A stretch of DNA of 63,170 bases, taken from the NCBI GenBank assembly GCA_964225175.1, contig CAXQNK010000073.1, forward strand, positions 1-63,170, written 5' to 3'. Below, one piece after another: positions 24,372 through 33,230 of the stretch. The DNA comes from WTJD01 sp964225175 (lineage in GTDB: Bacteria; Pseudomonadota; Gammaproteobacteria; Xanthomonadales; SZUA-36). The stretch's first letter is position 1. Each line of letters starts with the position of its first letter. The notes below the pieces were generated by a model that made no database searches, was not told the origin of the DNA, and saw only the letters and a list, made by a program, of their open reading frames with translations. A program made the translations under genes and the position numbers.

Positions 24372-25339
24372 TGCGCATGCGGCCATCAACAACGAAGTCC
24401 CGAATCCCGCTGGGATGTTGCCTCACCGCGGTTGGTCTGTACTTTGCACTGATCAACCCGGTGTGTGCGCAGGACCCGGCTGCGGGTGAAGCCTTCCGAG
24501 ATTGCCCTGAATGTCCCGAGATGGTGGTCGTCCCGGCCGGTGCTTTTGTCATGGGCACGATGAAGGAGACCGAGGAGTCTGCTGAGCACCCCGCCGAGCA
24601 CGAGTTGACCCTGGTGCGCATTGAGCGGGCATTCGCGATCGGGCGCCACGAAGTCACACGGGCTGAATTCGCAGCGTTTGCAGTCGCGACAGGCTTCCAG
24701 CCAGCTTCGGCGTGTCGCAGTTGGGATGCCGAGCGCTCGCGTTTTGATGGGGTGCCGATCGAAGACTGGCAAAACCCCGGTTTCCCCGCCAGGCTTCGCG
24801 ACGACCATCCGGTCATCTGCGTGGACTGGCACGAATCGCGCGATTATGCCGAGTGGCTGTCGGCGCAAACCGGGCAACGCTACCGTCTGCCTTCCGAGGC
24901 GGAATGGGAGTATGCCGCCAAAGCGGGGACCCAGACCTTGAGGTTCTGGGGGGACGACCCCTTCGAGGGTTGTGATTTTGCCAATACCTACGACCGTACG
25001 GCTTCGGAAGTCTACCCGCTGGCCTGGCAGCGGGCGGAGTGTGCGGACGGCTACGCGGACCTCGCTCCGGTTGGGTCGCTGCAACCCAATGCCTTCGGCC
25101 TGCACGACATGATTGGCAATGTCTGGGAGTGGGTCGAGGACTGTTCCTCGCGAAGTTACATTGGCCGGCCCAAGGACCAGCGCGCGTGGGTCTGGGACGG
25201 ATGCGTACGGCGGATACAGCGCGGTGGCAGCTGGATTACAGCACCTGCCCGCAGCCGTTCGGCCTATCATGGCGACGGCCGGTCTACGGACCGGGCCGTG
25301 TTTTTCGGGTTTCGGCTCGTCAGGGAATTGTCCGAATGA
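24371..25339 (+). CDS. Secreted FGE/SUMF1-like protein, copy 2
   Basis: The 322 residues start in the last base of the DctM stop codon. A signal peptide ending VCA is followed by FRDCPECPEMVVVPAGAFVMG, YRLPSEAEWEYAAKAG, NAFGLHDMIGNVWEWVEDC and RRIQRGGSWITAPARSRSAYHG...FFGFRLVRE. After RGGSW there is no Cys, so it is not a classical formylglycine-generating enzyme. It is closely related to the copies at 17617 and 25336. Position directly behind the TRAP genes suggests that it acts in the periplasm on the same substrate or on the exported hydroxylase, which is inference only. Confidence 0.84.
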   Translation: MRMRPSTTKSRIPLGCCLTAVGLYFALINPVCAQDPAAGEAFRDCPECPEMVVVPAGAFVMGTMKETEESAEHPAEHELTLVRIERAFAIGRHEVTRAEFAAFAVATGFQPASACRSWDAERSRFDGVPIEDWQNPGFPARLRDDHPVICVDWHESRDYAEWLSAQTGQRYRLPSEAEWEYAAKAGTQTLRFWGDDPFEGCDFANTYDRTASEVYPLAWQRAECADGYADLAPVGSLQPNAFGLHDMIGNVWEWVEDCSSRSYIGRPKDQRAWVWDGCVRRIQRGGSWITAPARSRSAYHGDGRSTDRAVFFGFRLVRELSE

Positions 25340-26274
25340 AGCTGCTGATCTCCAGCGTTATCTGCGTGGGGCTCACAGTCAGCCTGGGCGTATTCGCCTC
25401 TGAGGCCTTTCGTGACTGTGAGGATTGCCCACTGATGGTCATGGTACCCGCCGGAACTTTCCAGATGGGCACCGCGCCGGGGGGTTACGAGGCGGTGGAG
25501 CCCACGGGTGAAATGCCGGCAGTGAGCTTACGCGTGCCCGCAGCATTTGCCATCGGCGCACACGAGATCACTCGTCGGCAATTTGCGGTGTTCCTGGAGC
25601 GCACCGCTTCGACGCCTCCGCAGGCATGCAGGGCTTGGGTGGATGGACGCTGGACGGTGGCGGCAGGCACCGATTGGCAAGGTCCCGCGCAGCCGGCTCA
25701 ACCGGAGGCTGAACATCCGGCCAATTGTGTTTCCTGGCATGACGCAATGCGCTATGCCGAGTGGCTGACTGAATTCACGGGCGAGCGCTATCGACTGCCA
25801 TCGGAAGCGGAGTGGGAATACGCCGCGCGCGGCGGCAACCCGGCACCCCGTTGGTGGGGCTGGAATTCCTTTGAGGGCGTCTCGATTTCCGATGCCTGTG
25901 AACATGCGAATGTATACGACGTCAGTGGCATGCGGGCGTTGGATTTTCCCTGGCCGCATGCGCGCTGTGATGACCGCCAGGTCGGGGTCGCTCCGGTGCG
26001 GACGTATGACGCCAATGCCTACGGTGTGTTTGACGTCATTGGAAATGTGTCCGAGTGGACCATGGACTGTTTTACGGGCAGCTACCTGAATCGTCCCCCT
26101 GATTCACGGCCATGGGTCTGGGAAGGCGGCTGCGAGACCCGGGTGGTGCGCGGCGGGTCATGGGCTTCGCGCCCCCTGCAGGCCCGTTCCACCCATCGCG
26201 CTCACAAGGCGCCAGGCTACCGGGGTACCGATACCGGTTTTCGAGTGGTGAAGGAGTTGACGCCCTTCGATTAA
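25336..26274 (+). CDS. Secreted FGE/SUMF1-like protein, copy 3
   Basis: The 312-residue third paralogue overlaps the stop of copy 2 (ATGA) and closes the operon. A signal peptide ends VFA, then SEAFRDCEDCPLMVMVPAGTFQMG, HEITRRQFAVF, CVSWHDAMRYAEWLTEFTG, YRLPSEAEWEYAARGG, NAYGVFDVIGNVSEWTMDC and RVVRGGSWASRPLQARSTHR. Like its sisters it keeps the N-terminal paired Cys of the xDCxxCP motif but lacks the FGE catalytic Cys after RGGSW. A 7-bp hairpin (ATTGCCC/GGGCAAT, 26274-26295) right after the stop lacks a U-tract. Confidence 0.84.
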   Translation: MKLLISSVICVGLTVSLGVFASEAFRDCEDCPLMVMVPAGTFQMGTAPGGYEAVEPTGEMPAVSLRVPAAFAIGAHEITRRQFAVFLERTASTPPQACRAWVDGRWTVAAGTDWQGPAQPAQPEAEHPANCVSWHDAMRYAEWLTEFTGERYRLPSEAEWEYAARGGNPAPRWWGWNSFEGVSISDACEHANVYDVSGMRALDFPWPHARCDDRQVGVAPVRTYDANAYGVFDVIGNVSEWTMDCFTGSYLNRPPDSRPWVWEGGCETRVVRGGSWASRPLQARSTHRAHKAPGYRGTDTGFRVVKELTPFD

Positions 26275-26320
26275 TTGCCCTTCGGGCCGGGCAATGCCGT
26301 ATCCGGGGACAGGATCTGCC

Positions 26321-26851
26321 TCAAGCCTCACCAAAGAACGGGTCAGGGCGACTGGGGTCGCGGAGCTTGGCTGCGGCTCCAGCCCCAACCAACGGCAAAC
26401 CCGTGGGGTCAAGCAGTCCGATCTGGACCAGCACATTGGCCTGGTCCCAATGAATGTGCTCGTAGGCAACCTTGTCATTCTCGATGCCGACGATCACCAC
26501 GAAAGCCGCCTCGACGAATTTTCCGGTCGGCTCCACCCCGGGCAGCATCCAGTCAATTCGCGAGGTATGCGTAAACGAGATGATTAATTCATCCACCAGG
26601 CGTTCAGCGCTGTAGGTGCGGGACAGTGTCTCGAATTTAACATCCGGTGGAAAAAACTGCCCGATGAGTCGTTTCGAATAGAATCTGCGTACGCCCACAG
26701 GTCCGTGCCCGCCGACCATGGTCGGGACGTTGACGAGGTGGGGGTGCGGGGCCATCGTGGCCATGGTCAGGTCCAGGTCGCTGTCCAGTTCGGCCTCCAT
26801 GTGCTCGCCAAAAATGGCGTCGAGCTTCTCTCTGAGCGCGGTATCCGTCAT
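26321..26851 (-). CDS. SnoaL/NTF2-like protein
   Basis: The 176-residue soluble protein has the pattern of the NTF2-like superfamily. A helical start (TDTALREKLDAIFGEHMEAEL) is followed by strands of the cone such as VNVPTMVGGHGPVGVRRFYSKRLIGQFFPPDVKFETLSRTYSAERLVDELIISFTHT and FVVIVGIENDKVAYEHIHWDQANVLVQIGLL. The ending resembles SnoaL-type ester cyclases and steroid-isomerase-like dimers, where His and Asp residues in the pocket are catalytic. No specific reaction can be assigned. It is convergent with the FGE copy 3 and followed upstream by a hotdog-fold gene on the same strand. Confidence 0.72.
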   Translation of the reverse strand: MTDTALREKLDAIFGEHMEAELDSDLDLTMATMAPHPHLVNVPTMVGGHGPVGVRRFYSKRLIGQFFPPDVKFETLSRTYSAERLVDELIISFTHTSRIDWMLPGVEPTGKFVEAAFVVIVGIENDKVAYEHIHWDQANVLVQIGLLDPTGLPLVGAGAAAKLRDPSRPDPFFGEA

Positions 26852-26962
26852 TTGTACTTTTCCTTGCTGGTAATTGCCGTTTGCACCGGGTGCGCGGGTG
26901 TATGTGCCAATGCCTTGATTATAGGCCGGTTGCCGCTGACACGCGCCTGCTTGCCCGGGTCA

Positions 26963-27460
26963 TCAGCGCCCGGGCCTGGGTGAGACGTACATGGTGATGT
27001 CCGCATGCACGACCCGAGTGCCTGATTGATCGAAAACGTCGACATTGACGATCACATCCCGCGCCTCGCCCTGCTCGATGGGCGGCAGTGTCGCCGTGGC
27101 GCGCACGTGGCTCGTGGCCTTGGCGAGGTACTCGATCGTCATGCCCCTGGGAATCCATCGCATGCCGGCCGGGACCGAAACGTCTGTGCCGGTCCCCGCT
27201 ACGAGTTCACACAGGTTCGCCATGGCGATGGCATGCACCGTGCCAATGTGATTGGTCACGCGCCGACGTTTTTTGAATCGCGCCTCTGCGCGACCGGGCT
27301 CGAGGCGATCGAATGTCGGACGGATGCTGGCGAAATAGGGCGCTTTGAGGCACACCATACGGGAAAAAAACCAACGCCCAAGCGCGGTCCCGCCATGTCG
27401 TTTCCAGGTGCGCAGGGTCATGGAGGGAGGTGCAGCGGACCGTTTGTTCGAGGGGTTCAT
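26963..27460 (-). CDS. Hotdog-fold thioesterase-like protein (DUF4442)
   Basis: The 165 residues include the DUF4442/PaaI-like hotdog pattern: FDRLEPGRAEARFKKRRRVTNHIGTVHAIAMANLCELVAGTG, then MTIEYLAKATSHVRATATL and IVNVDVFDQSGTRVVHADITMYVSPRPGR. NHIGTVHA corresponds to the active-site region of acyl-CoA thioesterases. The substrate is probably an acyl thioester; the gene sits alone between the SnoaL-like and transglutaminase-like genes. Confidence 0.8.
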   Translation of the reverse strand: MNPSNKRSAAPPSMTLRTWKRHGGTALGRWFFSRMVCLKAPYFASIRPTFDRLEPGRAEARFKKRRRVTNHIGTVHAIAMANLCELVAGTGTDVSVPAGMRWIPRGMTIEYLAKATSHVRATATLPPIEQGEARDVIVNVDVFDQSGTRVVHADITMYVSPRPGR

Positions 27461-27505
27461 GTCAGGTGCCTGTGATTTATGGAGGTTTCGCAGGTTCTTG
27501 CAGCT

Positions 27506-28189
27506 TCAGCGGTTCGGGGTTTCCCGGATCACCTCGCGATCGAAGTCACCCGCCTGGGCGTTGGCCACCATGTCCGGATAAAATGTTTCAAAGTCCCGGG
27601 AGATCTCATCGAATGGTAGGTCCGCGAATTCCCCTCGGAAATTGAGGTATTCCATGTGCTGGCGCCCGTCCAGGTCAAAGGGGTGAAAAATCGAGTCTTC
27701 CCTGCCGTCGAAATCCAGCGGCTGAACGCGGAAACGTTCACACAGGGCGATATTGAAAACTGGCGTGGCCTTGACCCAACGATCCTCGAGATACACCGAG
27801 GTGTATCCATGCCAGTAAAAAATATCTGTGCCCATCTGGCGGCGCAGGTTTTCGGTGGACAGGTGATTGCGCACATCGGCATAACCCAGCCGCGCGGGTA
27901 CACCCAGTGCTCGACAACATGCGGCATAGAGGATGGATTTGGGCACACACCAGCCGCGCATGAGTTCCAGTGTTCGGCTTGCGGCGAAGTCAGAGAGCTG
28001 CTCTGCGGGAAGGTAGGGGTCGTAGCGGACCTCGTCGCGGACGGCATAAAAGAGCGCGAGTACCTGGTCGAGTAGACGCACACTCCTGTCACTGTGGGTT
28101 TCAATAAAGGCTTGTACTGCCGGGTGATTGAAATCGATCGTCGCGGTGGGCTGCAGGTAAATCGACAGATTGGACTTAGTTGTGGTCAT
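27506..28189 (-). CDS. Transglutaminase-like protein
   Basis: A 227-residue cytoplasmic protein with the transglutaminase/cysteine-protease core. The nucleophile Cys lies in RGWCVPKSILYAACCRALGVPARLGYADVRNHL and the His in YWHGYTSVYLEDRWVKATPVFN. The third catalytic position, usually Asp in WxxxDPT, reads KATP here. No signal peptide. Members of this branch are usually uncharacterised putative cysteine proteases or amidases. A weak co-directional grouping with the two genes downstream is possible, but the gaps are 45 and 111 bp. Confidence 0.82.
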   Translation of the reverse strand: MTTTKSNLSIYLQPTATIDFNHPAVQAFIETHSDRSVRLLDQVLALFYAVRDEVRYDPYLPAEQLSDFAASRTLELMRGWCVPKSILYAACCRALGVPARLGYADVRNHLSTENLRRQMGTDIFYWHGYTSVYLEDRWVKATPVFNIALCERFRVQPLDFDGREDSIFHPFDLDGRQHMEYLNFRGEFADLPFDEISRDFETFYPDMVANAQAGDFDREVIRETPNR

Positions 28190-28442
28190 CGATGAATGAA
28201 ACCCCGCGCAATGGAGTGGCAGTTGCCTGGACAGACTCTACGTTGATCCATCGGTTTATGCCATATCCGCTCTCTCGAATTCCAGAGCGCTGCTCCAGAT
28301 TCATTCAGTTCATAGTGTTTGGAACGTCAATTGGATGGATCTTTTCTGGGCCGTTCGACCGGCTCTAAAAACGGAATCAGGGTAAAAAATCCCCTCACGG
28401 AGCCGCGTGGGCCTGTTTCTTTTTACAGTTTTTCGATGCCAT

Positions 28443-28457
28443 TTTATACAGTATAAA
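28443..28457. promoter_or_regulatory. 15-bp perfect palindrome, candidate operator
   Basis: TTTATAC and GTATAAA flank a single central A. It lies upstream of the secreted metalloprotease and 14 bp before a second palindrome. Regulator unknown. Confidence 0.35.
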
Positions 28458-28470
28458 TAATTGCTTTTAT

Positions 28471-28485
28471 TGACATTTTATGTCA
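28471..28485. promoter_or_regulatory. 15-bp palindrome overlapping a -35-like element
   Basis: TGACAT and ATGTCA flank TTT. The left arm is part of TTGACA at 28470-28475, a consensus -35 hexamer, so a protein bound here would block or recruit RNA polymerase. No consensus -10 is seen at exact spacing (CATGTA or GTAAAA are the nearest). Confidence 0.4.
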
Positions 28486-28679
28486 CAAACCCCATGTAAA
28501 AAGAGGGCTTGAATCAAGCAGGCTGAGGTGCCTGTGGGGCGTAACTCCCTGTTGGGCCTGACAAAGCAGGATGTTTTGCTTAATTGGCATGTTTCCTGCA
28601 TTAGTTTCATGAAAAATTTAATTTTGGGCGAGTCGTAACAGAAAATCACCGCTCTACCACCGGAAAAGGAATTCAGACA

Positions 28680-31600
28680 GTGCGCGCAATCGAGAGAAAC
28701 TTTTCAATCATCTTCCTGTTGAGCTGCCTGCTCACATCTTCAATGGCATTTGCCCAGTCTGAGCGGGGACAGGAAGCCCGGGAATTTGGCCTGGGTCAGC
28801 CCCAATCATTCGATCAATTGCCTGACAGCACGCTACGCAGCCAGCTGGAGTCACTGCCTCCCCAGGCAAGCGCCCGGGCCCTGCGTTGGCTGCAGGATTT
28901 CTCCTTTCCGGCGGCAGACGTTCGCAGCCTGAGGGCTGACTCGGAAGGCGCGATCTTCTACGTCGAATTGGACCTCATGGCGGAAGCGGGTACGGCCAGT
29001 GGCACCCCAACTACCTATGCCGATGTTCCACAGTCAACGCTGGATGACGTGTTCAAGCTGCACAGCAAACCCGGTGCACCCAATACGGTCATCGTGGATT
29101 TCGACGGGCACGTGATCACCGGGACGGCGTGGAACGGCAGTGTCGACCCGCTCTACGCGGTTGCTTACAGCACCGACAGCGATTTCGGCACGTTCTCAAA
29201 CACGGAAAGAAAAAAGATGGTGGATATCTGGCATCGCGTCGCTGAAGACCTGGCGCCATTCGATATCGACGTAACGACAGAGGAGCCGGCATCCCTGAAT
29301 TCCACCACGGGCCGCATCCTGATCACGCAGGATCTTGATGCCAACGGCAACGTGATTTACTGCAACGGCTGCGCGGGAGGGGTGGCCTACGTGAACGTGT
29401 GGGGCAACTCGAACTATCACACGCGCTATTCGCCGGCACTGGTGTTCTATGACAACCTCGGCGGTGGTTTCGAGCATTATGTCGCGGAGGCGGCTTCGCA
29501 CGAATTGGGCCATAACCTGGGCCTCGGCCATGACGGTACATCGACGAAGGGCTACTACACCGGCCACGGTTCCGGAACCGTCTCATGGGCGCCGATAATG
29601 GGCGTGGGTTATTATCAGAATGTCACCCAATGGAGTAAGGGCGATTATGCTGATGCAAATAACTCACAGGACGACCTCAACATTATCGACGGCAAATTGG
29701 GCTATGACGTCGACGACCATGGCGACACGCGGTTATCGGCCAGCAGCCTGGCCGTGGACCCGGACGGAACGGTAATTTCCTCTAATCCCGCACTCGACCC
29801 ACACAATGAACTGCCCGCGAACAAGGGCATCATCGGTACGGGCAGCGATGTCGATATGTTCGCTTTCGAGACTGGCGCTGGCACGGTGTCATTGACCGTG
29901 CGGCCTGCCTGGGACGCTTTCTACCGGGCGACCAACTACAGGGGCGCCAATCTGGACATCGACGTCGAACTGCAGGACAACTCGGGTAATATCATCGCCT
30001 TCAACGATCCGACGGACGAGACCAGCGCGAGCATTAGCGCGACGGTGTCGGCGGGAACCCACTATCTCCGGGTGACTGGTGTGGGCAACACAGCGGTGCC
30101 TTACCCGGACTACGGCAGCCTCGGGCAATATTTCGTGGACGGTTCAGTGCCGCCCGCAGTCATTGATGAAACGCCGCCAACGCCAAATCCCATGAGTTTT
30201 GCCATTGTGCCAACGGCTATTTCGCATTCCGCGATCAGCATGACGGCCACCGCGGCCACGGATGAAACCAGTGCCGTTGAGTACCAGTTCCGCTGCGTGG
30301 CCGGCGGTGCGGGCTGCACAAACAGCGCCTGGCAGTCGAGCACCAACCATACGGCGACTGGCCTGGCCGCGAGCACGGAATACTTTTATCAGGTCGCCGC
30401 ACGGGATGCTTCGGGTAACGAGACCAGCGCCTCGATGAACGCAGGCGCGACCACTTTTGCACCGCCACCACCACCCGCCGATCCAACGGGCCTGACCGCC
30501 ACAGCGGCATCCGACAGCGCCATCGATCTCCAGTGGACCGATAACGCCAACGATGAAACAGGCTACCAGGTCCAGCGTTCAAGTGGCGGAAACTACCAAA
30601 CAATCGCCACCCTCTCGGCCAATGCCACTGTCTTCACGGACAGTGGCTTGGCTGCATCCACGAGTTATGACTACCGGGTGGCCGCGTTCCGTGACAGCGA
30701 TTTCTCAGGCTATGCGAGTGCGACTGGGAGCACGGATGATCCGCCCGCGTTCACGGACTTCGTCGCCAGCAGCGATACGCCGGTAGCCGGTTCGGTGCAG
30801 GGTAGCGTTGCGGATACGCGCAGCAACAACGGCAGCGCTCAAAGCATCACCGAGCGCGAGTCCGGGGGACGGAAGAACAACCGTTACAGCTATCTCGAGC
30901 ACCGCTGGTCATTCTCAGTAAGCGCGGGTGATTCGGTGACGGTGTATGCCAACGCCTGGAGCGATGGTTCTGCTGACGGCGATGCCTTCGAGTTCCAATA
31001 CTCACTCAATAACGGTTCAAGCTTCTCAACGCTGTTCACGGTGGACTCCACTCAGGACAGTAACCTGCAGTCCGCGATGATTCCGGGGGCGCCCAGCGGC
31101 AGCATCATGGTTCGTGTCGTGGATACCGACCAGACCGCCGGTGCAGGCAGCCTGGACACCGTGCACGTGGATCACCTGTTCATCCAGGTGGGCACGCCCT
31201 CTAATGATCCTCCTGACGGAGACCCGAGTGGTCTGTCTGCCACCGCGGTCTCTGCCAGCCAGATCGACCTGAGCTGGACGGACGGCTCCAGTAATGAGTC
31301 CGGGTTCATCGTAGAACGCTCGACGGATCAATTGAGCTGGACGGAAATCGCTGATCTGCCGGGCGGCAGTGCCTCACACAGTGACAGCGCAGGCCTGCAG
31401 GCATCGACCCAGTATTTCTACCGGGTGAGCGCCTATACGGCAGTCGGCCAGTCGAATTACTCGACCGCGAACGCCACCACGCTCGAGGCACCCCCGCTGA
31501 GCCTCTCTGCCAGCGGATACAAGCAAAAAGGCGTGAAGCATGTAAGCCTCGTCTGGAGTGGTTCAACCCATGTCGATGTATATCGCGATGGCAACAAAGT

Positions 31601-31724
31601 GGCCACCGTCAACGGCAGCAACTACGAGGATAATCTCAACAGCAAGGGCGGTGGCACCCACACGCACAAAGTCTGCGTCGCGGGCACAGACACCTGCTCC
31701 AACACGACGACAACCGTTTTTTAA
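28680..31724 (+). CDS. Large secreted zinc metalloprotease with fibronectin type III domains
   Basis: The 1014-residue protein starts at GTG. A signal peptide (about 1-25) and a propeptide-like region lead into a reprolysin-like metzincin domain with HELGHNLGLGHD (His274, Glu275, His278, His284) and the Met-turn IMGVGYY. A PPC-like beta domain (DVDMFAFETGAGTVSLTVRPAW...HYLRVTG) follows. Three Fn3-type modules come next, recognisable by EYFYQVAARDASGNET, TSYDYRVAAFRDSDFSG and QYFYRVSAYTAVGQSNYS, interrupted by a jelly-roll-like segment. It ends with a last Fn3-like repeat, probably a sorting or binding tail. It is an extracellular protein-degrading enzyme. It is monocistronic and ends at a strong terminator. 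Confidence 0.9.
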   Translation: MRAIERNFSIIFLLSCLLTSSMAFAQSERGQEAREFGLGQPQSFDQLPDSTLRSQLESLPPQASARALRWLQDFSFPAADVRSLRADSEGAIFYVELDLMAEAGTASGTPTTYADVPQSTLDDVFKLHSKPGAPNTVIVDFDGHVITGTAWNGSVDPLYAVAYSTDSDFGTFSNTERKKMVDIWHRVAEDLAPFDIDVTTEEPASLNSTTGRILITQDLDANGNVIYCNGCAGGVAYVNVWGNSNYHTRYSPALVFYDNLGGGFEHYVAEAASHELGHNLGLGHDGTSTKGYYTGHGSGTVSWAPIMGVGYYQNVTQWSKGDYADANNSQDDLNIIDGKLGYDVDDHGDTRLSASSLAVDPDGTVISSNPALDPHNELPANKGIIGTGSDVDMFAFETGAGTVSLTVRPAWDAFYRATNYRGANLDIDVELQDNSGNIIAFNDPTDETSASISATVSAGTHYLRVTGVGNTAVPYPDYGSLGQYFVDGSVPPAVIDETPPTPNPMSFAIVPTAISHSAISMTATAATDETSAVEYQFRCVAGGAGCTNSAWQSSTNHTATGLAASTEYFYQVAARDASGNETSASMNAGATTFAPPPPPADPTGLTATAASDSAIDLQWTDNANDETGYQVQRSSGGNYQTIATLSANATVFTDSGLAASTSYDYRVAAFRDSDFSGYASATGSTDDPPAFTDFVASSDTPVAGSVQGSVADTRSNNGSAQSITERESGGRKNNRYSYLEHRWSFSVSAGDSVTVYANAWSDGSADGDAFEFQYSLNNGSSFSTLFTVDSTQDSNLQSAMIPGAPSGSIMVRVVDTDQTAGAGSLDTVHVDHLFIQVGTPSNDPPDGDPSGLSATAVSASQIDLSWTDGSSNESGFIVERSTDQLSWTEIADLPGGSASHSDSAGLQASTQYFYRVSAYTAVGQSNYSTANATTLEAPPLSLSASGYKQKGVKHVSLVWSGSTHVDVYRDGNKVATVNGSNYEDNLNSKGGGTHTHKVCVAGTDTCSNTTTTVF

Positions 31725-31743
31725 GCGCAAGCGGGAATAAGGG

Positions 31744-31772
31744 AAAGGCCACCCCTCGGGGTGGCCTTTTTT
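31744..31772 (+). terminator. Intrinsic terminator of the metalloprotease gene
   Basis: GGCCACCC pairs with GGGTGGCC across a CTCG loop, with AAA before and a T-run after, 20 bp past the stop codon. The A/T flanks would also let it serve metY, which ends at 31783 on the other strand. Confidence 0.9.
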
Positions 31773-31782
31773 ATGTCACTGG

Positions 31783-33051
31783 TCAAGCTTCCAGAGCCTG
31801 CTCCAGATCGGCAACCAGGTCGTCACGGTGCTCAATTCCCACGCACAGGCGCACCATTCCTTCGGTCACGCCAGCCTGAGCTTGCTCCTCCGGAGTCAGC
31901 TGACGATGGGTCGTCGATGCGGGGTGGCAGGCGAGTGACTTGGCATCCCCGATGTTCACCAGCCGTTTGAACAGTTCGAGGCGATCATAAAACGCGACAG
32001 CAGCATCGAAGCCGCCTTCGATTTCGAAAGTCAATAGCGAGGCGGGCGTGCCTTTGCAGTATTTATTCGCAAGTTCATGGTACTTGTCCCCGGGCAGTCC
32101 CGCGTAGCTCACCGTTGTCACCCGCGGATGACTCTGCAGGTATTCGGCCACCCCCAATGCGTTCTCACAGTGTCTTTCCATGCGCAAGGCCAGGGTCTCC
32201 AGGCCCTGGAGAATCAGGAAGGCGTTGAAAGGCGACAGGGCGGCGCCGGTGTTGCGCAAGGGCACGGTGCGGGCTCGCCCGATGTAGGCGGCCGGACCGA
32301 GCGCTTCGGTATACACCACTCCGTGATAGGAAGGCTCCGGTTGAGTAAGCATGGGGTATTTCTCAGCGTGTTCTTCCCAGGGAAACTGGCCGCTGTCAAC
32401 GATCACGCCACCCAGCGAATTGCCATGTCCGCCCATGTACTTGGTCAGGGAGTGCACGACGATATCTGCACCAAACTCGATTGGTTTGGTAAGTACCGGG
32501 GTGGCCACCGTATTGTCCACGATTAATGGCAGGCCGTTTCGATGCGCAACTTCTGCCAACTTTTCGAAGTCGACGATGTTTCCTGCCGGGTTACCAATGG
32601 TTTCGCAGAACACGGCACGTGTCTGGTCGTCGATCTGGGCTTCGATCGAAGCGGCGTCATCGCCATCGGCGAAGCGCACTTCAATCCCCTGTTTTGGCAA
32701 CATATGGGCGAACAGAGTGTACGTGCCCCCATACAATTGTGGGGTGGTGACGACATTGTTTCCTGCCTCGGCAATGTTGATAATTGCATAATTGATGGCG
32801 GCACTGCCGGCGCTGAGACACAAGGCGCCCACGCCCCCTTCAAGATCGGCAACGCGCTGCTCGAGTACGTCCGTTGTGGGATTCATGATCCTGGTGTAAA
32901 TGTTTCCGGGCACGGCCAGGTTGAACAGGTCGGCGCCGTGCTGGGCATCGTCGAACTCGTAGGCCACCGTCTGGTAGATGGGCGTGGCCACGGATCGAGT
33001 CGTGGGGTCGGTCTCGTAGCCCGAATGGACCAGTTTTGTTTCGTCGCGCAT
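31783..33051 (-). CDS. metY: O-acetylhomoserine (thiol)-lyase
   Basis: The 422-residue PLP enzyme of the Cys/Met metabolism family makes homocysteine (or methionine) from O-acetylhomoserine and sulfide (or methanethiol). Family markers: RSVATPIYQTVAYEF, NIYTRIMNPTTDVLEQRVA, LCLSAGSAAINYAI, VDNTVATPVLTKPIEFGADIVVHSLTKYMGGHGNSLGG with the PLP Lys in SLTKY, and RLCVGIEHRDDL. The start ATG at 33051 has GGAGGG seven bases upstream; an in-frame ATG 11 codons earlier is less well placed. Its 240-nt leader carries a SAM-II riboswitch and a terminator, so expression should fall when S-adenosylmethionine is plentiful. Confidence 0.94.
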   Translation of the reverse strand: MRDETKLVHSGYETDPTTRSVATPIYQTVAYEFDDAQHGADLFNLAVPGNIYTRIMNPTTDVLEQRVADLEGGVGALCLSAGSAAINYAIINIAEAGNNVVTTPQLYGGTYTLFAHMLPKQGIEVRFADGDDAASIEAQIDDQTRAVFCETIGNPAGNIVDFEKLAEVAHRNGLPLIVDNTVATPVLTKPIEFGADIVVHSLTKYMGGHGNSLGGVIVDSGQFPWEEHAEKYPMLTQPEPSYHGVVYTEALGPAAYIGRARTVPLRNTGAALSPFNAFLILQGLETLALRMERHCENALGVAEYLQSHPRVTTVSYAGLPGDKYHELANKYCKGTPASLLTFEIEGGFDAAVAFYDRLELFKRLVNIGDAKSLACHPASTTHRQLTPEEQAQAGVTEGMVRLCVGIEHRDDLVADLEQALEA

Positions 33052-33185
33052 GGTGATTCCCTCCATTTGAGTCTCATGACTCATTGCTGTTTTCGTTATC
33101 TGTCCGGGGTATTGGCAAGAAGCTAACCGCGGATCAAGTGGTCATCAAATGCGGCTCGATCGGTCCTCAAGGGGGCAGCGGGACA

Positions 33186-33219
33186 TAAAAAAACCCGCTG
33201 CGCAATCGCTCAGCGGGCC
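33186..33219 (-). terminator. Attenuator terminator in the metY leader
   Basis: On the minus strand CCCGCTG pairs with CAGCGGG, with extra inner GC pairs, followed by seven T. It begins about 14 nt after the SAM-II aptamer and 135 nt before the metY start. The aptamer 3' end (AGCGG) can instead pair with the CCGCT of the terminator arm, giving a possible antiterminator of about 5-7 bp. Confidence 0.88.
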
Positions 33220-33230
33220 TTGATTCCTGC

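Larger units (their letters stand above)
28190..28679. other. 490-bp divergent intergenic region, AT-rich right half
   Basis: No ORF is convincing here. The right two thirds (about 28370-28640) are much more AT-rich than the surroundings and hold two palindromes and likely promoters for the metalloprotease gene. The GTG start of that gene at 28680 has AAAAGGAA as its ribosome binding site. Confidence 0.6.

Noticed and set aside
17617..26274. FGE-like proteins as activators of the sulfatase at the left edge
   Set aside because: All three lack the catalytic Cys pair after RGGSW and are 17 kb away in an unrelated operon.
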